A DNA stretch of 64,000 nucleotides. Source: Hormiphora californensis (lineage: Eukaryota; Ctenophora; Tentaculata; Cydippida; Pleurobrachiidae). Position 1 is the first letter of the stretch; each line of letters starts with the position of its first letter. The stretch covers positions 1,826,077 through 1,890,076 of the forward strand of contig CM035360.1 of assembly GCA_020137815.1 (NCBI GenBank), given 5' to 3'. Position numbers and translations under genes: made by a program. The notes under the pieces were generated by a model that did no database searches, was not told where the DNA came from, and saw nothing but the letters and a program-made list of their open reading frames with translations. Of this stretch, positions 1 through 9,409 are shown in pieces.

Positions 1-776
1 CCCTTTTTACGCTGATCAGTACACAACCCGCACGTGCATTCAAAGTTGTACTGCGAGAAAAGTTGCTGATGTCGTGAGAGGAATGGTTTGGGTAGGGAGA
101 TGTAGGAGATTGTTATCTGTTCACCTGCTGGGATCTCCCTAATCGCAGTCACGTACGCAGTCCGGCCTCTGAATGACAGGACACAGTTCGGATCACAGGA
201 GTGATTTAGCTTAGTTAGTTCGGGAATTAGCGCTGAACCGATTTCATTAAACTGTGTATCTTCCAATGTGAACAAGTTCACTACCAGTTTGATATACAGT
301 GAATAAACCTTCTCTGGTGCAGCTGTAGCACACATCTCCCTCACTCCTCTCAACAAAAAAGGGTAATACTGGCATATCTTTTCATTTTCCACGGATTCGT
401 GTTTCATCATACCATCCACTTTGTAAGTGGACCTCATTTCTGAGGAGGAAACGAGGAGGGCACAAAATCTGATTAAAGGAGGCACAAAATGGGAAGCATT
501 GATCGAACTGAGCAGATCACACTCTGCCTTGTGGACCTTCCAGTTGTCTCTCTGGCACCCTTCTGAGCAGTAACGAAGGTGTTTACACCGGGAACACCGT
601 TTCAGCGAGGAACATGGCTGGAAACAATGGTTACACAGTTCTCGGTGACTCTTCTCGTTCAGGCAGGTGATCATTTGTGAGGTTTTGAAGAGGTTTGTCC
701 GGGGTTTCAGGGTGCTTTTCGCGAAGAGGCCACTCCCCGTTTTGTCATCGATGTATTTAGAGCAGAATAAAACCAT
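1..776 (-). CDS. SMYD-family MYND/SET lysine methyltransferase, C-terminus cut by window edge
   Basis: Open frame from an ATG at 776 down to base 1, about 258 codons, with no stop in the window. The N-terminal SET half-motif DDKTGSGLFA is followed by a MYND zinc finger at about residues 50-88 (CNHCFQPCSSLKRCSRCKHL, then YCSEGCQ and HKAEC). The SET core comes later: NHSCDPNCVLSF, then GEQITISYI, and the post-SET cysteines FECTCGLC. This split-SET order is diagnostic of SMYD proteins, which methylate lysines of histones and other proteins using S-adenosylmethionine. I cannot assign a specific SMYD paralogue. The visible part is intronless. Confidence 0.9.
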   Translation of the reverse strand, partial: MVLFCSKYIDDKTGSGLFAKSTLKPRTNLFKTSQMITCLNEKSHRELCNHCFQPCSSLKRCSRCKHLRYCSEGCQRDNWKVHKAECDLLSSINASHFVPPLIRFCALLVSSSEMRSTYKVDGMMKHESVENEKICQYYPFLLRGVREMCATAAPEKVYSLYIKLVVNLFTLEDTQFNEIGSALIPELTKLNHSCDPNCVLSFRGRTAYVTAIREIPAGEQITISYISLPKPFLSRHQQLFSQYNFECTCGLCTDQRKK

Positions 777-1039
777 GTCTAGTGAAAAATAATTGGTCAA
801 TAATCACTGCACTATCAAAAAGGGAAGATTGGCAAATGGCGAGAGCTCTTCCGCAAAAAAAAACGAAGCCGTGGTCCACGGCTGCGTGGATCTGAAAAAC
901 AAAACTGGAAAACAGATTTAAGATCGACCCAAATTTCCTGAGCTGAGGAAATGGGAATTGTGTGTGTGAAAGCCGGGGTTGCCGGTCCAATTAAAACGGA
1001 ATAAAAATCAAGGTAATCAGTACATATAAGATTAATAAA
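777..1039. other. Intergenic, no gene seen
   Basis: Upstream of the SMYD start. It contains a hairpin-capable stretch near 868-885 (cgtggtccacg) and is otherwise AT-rich. No exon is supportable. Confidence 0.5.
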
Positions 1040-2248
1040 TTAGATTAGATTAATGTCATTGGTTAAACTACAAAACCGAGTCCATTTATTCCCCCTGAAC
1101 CCCCTGATGGAAATGAGTACAGTTTTTAGGAGTGAGAAAGAAAGTCGTAGTCTGATATAGCGCACGCTATCATTATAGGTATGCCCGGTTTTGTCGGCGA
1201 GACGGTTCGCAAGCTTCTTGTAAAATACCCCGGCTCTTGGACCCATGACCCCAGTTGTTGAGAAAACCAGTGGAGTGAAAGTTGCTTTCTCCACCTCAAC
1301 TACTCGTGCATCATAATGAAGTACTTTTTCTCGCTCATGTCGCTTGATGGTGTTTTTGAGTGGCTGAGAAATGTTAGTAGGTGCCAGGCTATTGAAGACT
1401 CGGATGTCAGTGAATACCATATCGAGGTCACTCCACACATTCCGGGCAGAAACATCCAAACGGGCACTGTTAACAGTGATAGCAGATTTGAATTGGAATG
1501 TTTCACCAGTTATGGGTAGGAGCTGCGGCTCAATACGGACGTCTTTGCAGCCGGCCTCCACGAGGATGTTAGCTGTGAGGTCTCGGATGTTATTATGCCG
1601 TAAATACACGTAACCTCCCACGGCACATGAAAGGCAGTGTTCGAGAGTGTTCGATTTTCCACACGCACAAACAGATGGTATGCCCTCAAAGGGTAAGTTG
1701 TAGCGTAGTAGCAGGGCATCTCTGAATTGCTGTTTATTCAGGACAAATCCGTGTTCCACCAAGGGCAGAGCAGTTAACCAGCTAGAGGCCCCTCTAGACG
1801 AGATCTCCTCGAATAATCGCTGGTCAAAGGTTGAAAGTAGTGCCCGGGTTTGTTCTTTTTCGGCATTCTGTGTAGATCGTTTTACTTTCAGGACTGCAGC
1901 CTTAGCTCCTTTCGCTTCCCACAGGAGGAGTTCCGAACGTTCTTCACTGATTAGGAGTTTTTGTTCCAGAATGAGATTTTTAAGAGGCTGGGTCGCCTGA
2001 GAAGAGTTTATGAACTCAGCAGCCGCCTGTTCTGTAGGAATCAAAATTCCGAGCCCACCATCACGTGCAGGGAGAGAGAGAAGAGAGCTCTGATGTTGGG
2101 AGGGGTGTTTGGACCTATCAGGGCAGGGATAAAAGAATCCTTGATACAGGTCTCCAAGGGCTGAGAAAATGCGAAATTTATTTATTTCGCGCGGCGTAAT
2201 CGTACGCGCAAAAGAAGAGACGCGCGCTTTTTTCCAGCAGGTTGCCAC
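1040..2248 (-). mobile_element. 5'-truncated retroelement: C-terminal domain of a reverse-transcriptase polyprotein
   Basis: A single 402-aa frame with no reverse-transcriptase core. It begins near the RT thumb region (LPARDGGLGILIP) and continues with a Cys/His patch, CACGKSNTLEHCLSCAVGG, which resembles the zinc patch after RT domains. The last part has RLDVSARNVW, then FTDIRVFNS and VVEVEKATFTPLVFS. The spaced D..E.E pattern is suggestive of a restriction-like endonuclease fold (inference). I recognise this C-terminal module from abundant retroelement proteins of cnidarians and other invertebrates. The frame has no stop, but everything upstream of the module is missing, so this is probably a dead 5'-truncated copy; a domesticated protein is the alternative. 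Confidence 0.7.
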
Positions 2249-2882
2249 ATTCTTTCAGGTTCATGTGCATGGCCATGACGATTTTGAACCTTTCAAAATA
2301 AAATCAAAACTAAATCGTATCACAAAAACTAAAATAAAATCAAAAACACAATAATAAGAATGTTATACATACAACGTAACGCCGACTGTACAGATAAAGA
2401 TAACAAGAAAACAAAAAATATACACATATATAACTCTGTGAAGTGTGACTGCTTCAATTTAATAAACAGTTTGCAAAGTTAAAGTTCTAAAATCAGATCG
2501 TAAAACGGTAGTTAGTTACTCCGAACTTGCAGCAAAAGGCCGGAACTTATGAGAAACAAACCGGCCGTCTCTGTAAAGTAGAAGATCGTCAGCGTCACGA
2601 GAAAGGAACGCCATTACTTTTCTTGTCAATTCACCCGGTTTTGTCCCAGGCAGCTGAAAGAAAGATCGAATAACTTGAATCTGCTGTCAGGCAAAGTTAA
2701 ACTGTTCAATTAACTTTTCATTGTTTTGTTCAAACCCCGGGGCGCGGGGAGGGAGGGTCGAACAAGGCAAACTTTTCACAGTTTCTGTTCGCTGACATCC
2801 CCCAATGAAATGAAATGTCAATATCTGGTCAACCCAATCTAAGCGAACTATCGTCTATCTAATGGGGTCAGTACTGAGCGAA
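2249..2882. other. Intergenic AT-rich stretch with one GC-rich repeat
   Basis: No coding exon is recognised. Bases about 2722-2775 (core caaaccccggggcgcgggga) reappear in inverted orientation at about 5210-5260, so this is a dispersed repeat. A short direct repeat (gaactatc..aatggggtcagtactga) lies at 2848-2909 and overlaps the end of the neighbouring KCTD terminal exon. Confidence 0.5.
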
Positions 2883-4062
2883 CTATCTAATGGGGTCAGT
2901 ACTGACAGACAATGAACATACGATAAGTGAGAGGTAGAGCGTGGACCGTTCCATCCTGCTATTAAATCTCCCTCTCCGAACGAAACGGGCAAAGAATCCT
3001 GCGTAGTCGTCCCTGTTCCACTCATCCCACATATCAGGTAGGGACATTCTTGTACACCAGTAGGTTACCTGGGGGGTGAAGTAGAGTTGGGGATAGTGGA
3101 GAGTTGTGGATTAGATAGTGGGGAATTACGGGGTACATATATCAAACTGTAAACTTTAACCACAAACTAACAACTGACTAACAACTGACTAGTAAAAAAT
3201 AAAATCTAAAATAAAAACTAAAAGAAAATATTCAAACAGTGATTAGACATACTACCTGGGCCTGAGCGAAGATTCCAACTTTAGGCTCTTCTGGAGCGGG
3301 GCTAAACATTCCTCCTCCTGCTTTTTCTCCCCTGCCATTGTCGGTCACAAGAAGTATTCTCCTATCATACTCCCTCTCTCCATCACTTGAGAACACCACT
3401 GCCAGCGAGTCATCTGCATCAACGTAGGCACCCGCCATACGAGGAGCAACTAATGGGATATAAAACATGGTGAGATGAACCAATTCGGGGATGGAGATGA
3501 GGGGAGGGAGCTGTCTAGTGTCTGGCGACACCAGATCCCGTTTTGATTCTCAAAACCACAAAACGGGTCGGTGCCGCTAAACACTAGATTATAGACAAGC
3601 AAAGCAAAGACAGGGAGGGAAGGAGGGAGAAAGATAATATCAGAGAATGAGATCATTACCTATTGTGTCACCATGATGTACCCCGGATGGATCCTCCATT
3701 CTCCCCTGAATATGATCAGCAACAGCATCCAGTGAGAAGAACAGGGCCTCTTCGTACAGAGCGGGTAGGCTGTGTCCATTACTTTCAAACCGGCGAGTTC
3801 GTAGGAAGCGGAGAATCACCTCAAAATAATCTGGATCTCCTGAAGAAGGGTAAAGAGTGTGTGTTACACAACCAAGTGAAGGGAAATCAAATCCTCCACA
3901 AACAAAGGGAAACAATTTTTTGCATTTTTTACTGTCGATGAAGATGGCCCCATTTTGGTCGAGTGTGGGGGAGAAAACCCTACTTCCCTCTCCCAACAAT
4001 CCAGTAAAGAAGTTTTCACAACCGTCGAACCTGAGTGTAGCTGGTGTCGTCTCAAATAATCG
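2883..4062 (-). CDS. KCTD-family protein with BTB/T1 domain (5' exon not found)
   Basis: Four exons can be chained on the minus strand: 4062-3933, 3839-3660, 3548-3256 and 3068-2883 (stop TAG). All junctions are GT-AG and keep frame. The joined start reads RLFETTPATLRFDG, then NGAIFIDRDPDYFEVILRFL and ALYEEALFFSLDAVADHI. This is the BTB_2/T1 domain of potassium-channel-tetramerisation proteins, including the FIDRDP turn restored only after splicing out 3840-3932. The C-terminal part has no recognised fold. KCTD proteins commonly act as oligomeric adaptors for cullin-3 ligases or signalling receptors. The first exon (expected to carry NVGG before RLF) was not found, and I cannot name the paralogue. 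The terminal exon is the least certain. Confidence 0.75.
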
Positions 4063-4868
4063 CTGAAATGGGATAATAAGGGTAAAGAATTGCGTGTCTC
4101 AGTCTAGAGGTTTGGTGGATCCCTATTCGCGATCGAGGGGGCGGGGGCGGGATACTGTTTGTTGTAGATTAGTGTTATCTGGCCGGTTATATTTTCTATC
4201 GAGTTCTTTATCCAATATCCATGTAGATATGATAGCAACTCCCAAATTTAGTCTGCTTTCTACACGAGCCAATACAGTGTACAGTCCCGTAGCTACGCCC
4301 TCTCTATCTGCCCCCCCCCCCCTTCTCTCTCTCTATCCACCTCTCTCTCTCTCTCTCTCTCTCAGTCCTATGTGAGCACAGCAGACAAGATCCCCAACAG
4401 ATTTTTTACAGTGTGTGTTTGTCTTGCATGATACTCATGGTGTAGACACCCATATTTTAGTTTCCAAAACCTGTATAATTTACCGAATTCCATGATTAAC
4501 AAGCCTTGTGTAGACCTATAATTAGCTTTTCCTAGTGGGGTTACACTGTGTATATACTCCAAGGGCCCCATTTCACTATATCTTGTTGTAGACTACACTT
4601 GTGTGTTTCATGGCCTGTTACCGATAGAACCACACTTCATATATGGGGGTAAGTAAAGTTATAGGGTTCTTAGAGCGTTCAAAGAAGGGACTCTCGCTTC
4701 CACCGGGGATGAATCCCAGTCTGCTCCTGGAATTATGCTGAGTCTTGTTTCGTTCAAACCTTTTTCGGGGCGCAGTGAAACAGGATCGAGCAAGGAAAGC
4801 TGAGTCCTGGAATCTAGATTGTCTACCTTCCTTCCCTCTCTCTCTCCTTACATCCCTCCACTTCACAG
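4063..4868. other. Intergenic; C and CT runs, missing 5' exons expected here
   Basis: Contains a poly-C run (4312-4322) and a CT microsatellite (4323-4362). The 5' exon of the minus-strand KCTD gene and upstream exons of the plus-strand Ig/EF-hand gene should fall here or further out. I found no exon that joins either of them in frame. Confidence 0.4.
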
Positions 4869-5672
4869 GGTTTGTTGTCAAAGATTTGCCCGTGTATATT
4901 TGCGGAAGGGGTTGGTATAATTGGACGGCCCATCCGCCTTGCCAAGGAGACCTACGCTGTCCCGGGGCAGTCCGTTGAGATTGTGGCCCAGTGCAAGTAT
5001 GACGTCACAGAGGACCAGGTTGAGTGGAGCAGGGTGGTCATCGCTAAGGGCAAGGAGAAGGAGGAGAAGATATCGGGGAAGGACGTCAAGAAGAAACTGG
5101 GTGAGTTGTAGTTTCGAATTTGTTGCATGAGACCAGTTTCTCTCGGGCTAATATATCGGGATCGAGATTGTTTAATTTATTGGCTCCTGCTACAAGCTGA
5201 AAAAAATACTTGCCTTGTTCGACCCTCCCTCCCCGCGCCCCGGGTTTGAACAAAACAAAAAAATACGTTGCTATGGCTACTCTAACAGAAATTATCCCCC
5301 CTAACAGGTAAGGTAACTATAGAGGAGGGCAACAAAATCACCCTAACACTGTCCAAATTTGGTAAAAACGACGGTGGAAAGTACACAATATCCATCACAA
5401 AGGAGGAGGGAGCAGACCCTGATACAGCTGAGACAGAGGTTATTGCAGAGGATCCCAAACGAGACAAGAAGATCCGGGGAATGTTTAATGAGATTGACAA
5501 GGACAAATCGGGGGAGATCACAAATGAGGAGTTGGGGGAGGCTCTAAAGAAGGCTAACCCTGGTATGGCGGATGAAGATATTGATATGATGATTAAGGAG
5601 AGTGATGAGAATGGGGATGGAAAGGTGGATTATCATGAGTTCAGTATGTTTATGAAGAAGGCTGGATTGTAG
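4869..5672 (+). CDS. Ig-domain plus EF-hand protein, proximal 3'-exon isoform
   Basis: Exon 4869-5100 encodes the first half of an immunoglobulin-like domain (GQSVEIVAQC, then DQVEWSRV). It splices in phase 1 (donor gtgagt at 5101) to 5308-5672, which completes the Ig fold (LTLSKFGKNDGGKYTISI) and adds two EF-hands. EF1 has the loop DKDKSGEITNEE and EF2 DENGDGKVDYHE, both with canonical Ca2+ ligands. The protein ends at TAG 5670. The exon 4869 boundary rests on a polypyrimidine-AG and upstream exons are unresolved, so the N-terminus is unknown. Likely a cytosolic calcium-responsive protein, function not identified. Confidence 0.7.
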
Positions 5673-6846
5673 GGAGCACTCTTTGCGTTTTTGGAGCGAT
5701 GCCAACTATTTTTGGAGCGATGCCAACTATCGATTCCTGCTGAGATTATCGACTTGAGGACTGAGGAGGAAGCGAGCTTTGTCAAAACCGGACCGGACTC
5801 TAATTGCGACTGGTTAACGAATCCATAACACCGGACTTATTAGAGGGGGCAAGGGAAATTCAGTATCTGTGATTCTGTAGTTGTGAGAGGAACTGGTCTC
5901 TATATTATTTGTATTTTTATCTAAATCCTCGCTTTTTCGTTTCTTATCCCTAAAAAAGAGCTGCCAGGCCTATCACAAAACCCCAATTTCTCTACTAATC
6001 ACAGGTTAATTACCTCTCTTTAATTGTATTTCAGGAGAAGTTAGGATCAAGAACAGTAAAAAGATCGGACTGAATATCGAGGCAGTGGAGTCAGAACACC
6101 TTGGAATGTACCGGGTTTATGTACACGGCAAAAACGCAACAAACTACGCTACAACAGAACTAAAATATGACTTCAACCATCTGACGGACTTTAAAAAACT
6201 GGATGAGGAGAATGAGAATCTGATCACTAAGGAGATGATGATTCAGGCAATGTGTTGTACAGATACATATCTCACTGAGAAAGAGATCAGAAAGTTTGTT
6301 AAGAATGGAGATTTTATGAAGGCGGATAAGGTGAATATATCAGGAAATACTGGTCATTGATTGGCTGGTAACCAGTCACGTGACCTAAATAACGAGTTCT
6401 GATTGGTTGTTTACTTGTGTCGGTCGGTTCCTGGTGAATATATTTGCCTTGCTCGATCGACCCTGTCTCACCGAGTAAAGGAGGGTTAATCAACAATTGA
6501 ATATATCAGGGAATTAGGGCCAATACTCAACAAAGAATAATATTCTGGAAGGGATGGCCACCTTTTTAGTCCCCCTCCCATTGCCCTAATAGTGAAGCAG
6601 ATCTCATCTCCCAATTGTCTTGTTGACACTTTTCTTTTCCAGGTTAATTATGACGAGTATGTGAGATATATGAAGTATGCTAAGAGGCACGTAGTGAGGC
6701 CGCCAGGACGAGAATTACAGCTTGATGAGGAGCCCAAGAAGGGTGGTGGGGATGAGGGTGGCGGGGAGGGAGAGGGGGATGGGAAGGACAAGAAGAAAGA
6801 CAAAAAGAAAGATAAAAAGAAAGAAGGAGAGGGAGGGGAGGAATGA
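4869..6846 (+). CDS. Ig-domain plus degenerate EF-hand protein, distal 3'-exon isoform
   Basis: The same first exon (4869-5100) can skip 5308-5672 and join 6035-6330 in the same phase 1. Exon 6035-6330 then joins 6643-6846 (donor gtgaat at 6331). The product repeats the layout of the proximal module: second half of an Ig fold (IGLNIEAVESEHLGMYRVYV), then an EF-hand pair. Here the loops have lost their ligands (LDEENENLITKEM and KNGDFMKADKVNYDEY). It ends in an acidic, lysine-rich tail with repeated KDKKK. The two ends look like a duplicated terminal module used as alternative last exons. The splice phases are seen; transcript use is inferred. Confidence 0.65.
6341..6433. mobile_element. Short MITE in Ig/EF-hand intron, same family as 8913-9016
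   Basis: Nearly identical to 8923-9016, including the stretch cacgtgacct and the end tcggtcggttcctgg. It is flanked by a direct repeat GTGAATATAT (6331-6340 and 6434-6443), consistent with a 10-bp target duplication. The left repeat is also the donor of exon 6035-6330. The left terminus present in the other copy is missing here. Confidence 0.55.
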
Positions 6847-7789
6847 GTTTACTTACCCCTCCGACGTTCAATTTGATGATTTTATTCTCCTCATCCATTA
6901 TTTTGACATTTTCTAAAAAAGGATGCATGGTAAATTGTTTGTCTGTGTCGTACTATAAATTTCCAGATACCCCTCACATGTGAAGGAAAGACCTAAAATC
7001 AAAAACATAGAAAACAAAAAACAACAATTTAAGAGTAAAATAATTAAATAGATCTAACATAATTCATACAGTTAGAAATTCGAATATATATATTAGTCAG
7101 AGAGAGATCAATTTGTGATAATCATAGTAATTCTGTTAGTTTGTTTCTACGCTTCTGGTTGCCTAGCTCGACCCTCTTTACAAATGTAAAGGAGGGTTCC
7201 CGGAGGGTTAGAACATAACAATGTTTCTGGCTAAAACTCATATTAGCTCTACTTCTAAGGGTCTGATATTGGAACATATATATGTAAAAACTCACTGCTG
7301 ACATGTTATCAACTTAACGTGCCTCTTCATATTCGTAATATGAGTGTTTAGTATATATATCGAGTTTCTGAGTAACGGGGGCAAACTGCAGCTATATCAT
7401 AATAGCGGGTCCTACTTTCCAATACTTCGTCTCAGACGACACCCTCCTTCATCCCTTTCTATTTTCCTAAATATCCTGTATCTTTCAGTAATGCTTGCCC
7501 CCGGGGCAACCCAAAATCGGCACCACTATTAGTTGTTCCTTTCTCCTCCTCCTCTCTTTATCTCACTATGTCGTCAGGACTCTTTACTCCCTGAGATAAG
7601 AAGTGTTTTTGTTATTATTGTAACGTGAAAGCAACAGATGCCGTTCTAAAATAGATCCAGATCGCTCGCTCTCTCCAGTGTTATGTAAGTATCTCTCTCC
7701 TCTCTGCGACGGTCCTGTGTCATGGACCGGGCTCTGTGTGCGCGCGCTCTAGTTTGCGCGCGGGTCACTTCATTTCTAACAGAAGGGAG
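6847..7789. other. Intergenic between convergent Ig/EF-hand and HDAC genes
   Basis: AT-rich 3' flanks. A small inverted repeat near 7175-7205 (ctttacaaatgtaaag) lies in an element-like stretch also hinted at near 6450. No coding exon is supported. Confidence 0.4.
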
Positions 7790-9333
7790 TCACCGCGTGT
7801 TCCATACCTGGGTTATTGGAGGGCCGGCCTCCCCCGCCGGAACCCGGAGCTGCAGATAGGGTTCCACCCTGTGGCCCACCCTTATTGTCACCACTCTCAT
7901 TGGCTACCATTTGGGAGATATTCATTCGCTGGAAAAGGAGAGGAAGGGTTAGTTGGGGGTGCTAGGATATAAACAATGGAATTCGTCTTTGTTAATCAAA
8001 ACAACAACTGCTTGACCCATCTAAAATAAGAAGACCTATCTAAAATAAAAACATCTTATTAATTCTCACCGGTCTCTTGGTAGATCCAGCGGGCGTGTGT
8101 CTATAGTTGTTGTTATCCTTCCTTCCTCCGGCATCCTCATCTTCAGAGTCACTAAACTCCTCGTCGCATGCTATCCTGTTATCCCTGTCTCTGACTGAAA
8201 CACGGAGGAGGGGATGGTTAGAATTGAAACGATAAAATCAGGGATACGAATTAAAAGCAGTTCAAAATGTTAATTGAGTAAAATATAACCCTTACTCGAA
8301 ATACGGGTGTCCTTGTCCCTCTTATCCTCATCTTCCTCAGCCTCAGGTATGGCATCAGTAGGAATATCCTGCATTTGTACACTGGGGGGTCCACCAACAT
8401 ACTTCAAGTTCTCAAACACTTTAGCCCTGGGATGTTAAAGCAGTTATTATGCTGTTTTAGACCAACTTGAAACCTAATAAATTACAATAATAAGTAAGAA
8501 ATTATCACCAAATTTGAGGTGTATGCGTTAGAAAATGGCCCATTTCTCTCTCCCACTTTGCTCACTATCAACCAATTTCTCTCTTCCTATTCTGCTCACT
8601 CATTTCTTTCCTATTCTGCTCACTCCCAACTCATTTCTTTCCTATTCTGCTCACTCCCTACTAATTTATTTCCTATTCTGCTCACTCCCTACTAATTTAT
8701 TTCCTATTCTGCTCACTCCCTACTAATTTATTTCCTATTCTGCTAACTCCAAACTCTCTCCTACTCACTTCATCTTGTCCATGTATTCAGGTGTATTCTG
8801 GTTGGTCATGTTTCCAGGCTGGATATTCAGCTTGAAATCAGGTCCAAAGTATTCGAAGTAATCGTTGTATGGCAGATCTGGGGAGAGAAGTTGGACGTGT
8901 TAGCCAGGAACCGACCGAATCAGGAAATACTGGTCCCTGATTGGCTGATAACTAGTCACGTGACCTGAATAACGAGTTCTGATTGGTTGTTTACTTGTGT
9001 CGGTCGGTTCCTGGTGTCAGCAGTCACGACATAGCGGCCGGAGATTGTATGTTTTAAAATCATGTTTGTCTTCTAGAATTTCAAAATATGTCCATTTATG
9101 ACAACACCGTTTTTGCCAAAACTGGGACTTGTCACACTTCTAGTTTGTCCTGGTATAACTCTCCCCACACTTACCATTGCTGATATCAATGCCCAGGGCA
9201 TAAGCAGTCTCTAGTGTCCAGCACCGTGCCACATTTCTAATGGTGTATCCACCACCCCCGAGAAGCAGAAGAGGCAGGTTGAACCTCTTCATATACTCAA
9301 CACATTTAGCGTGACCTGTTCAGGGAGAGAGGG

Positions 9334-9409
<76 letters not shown>

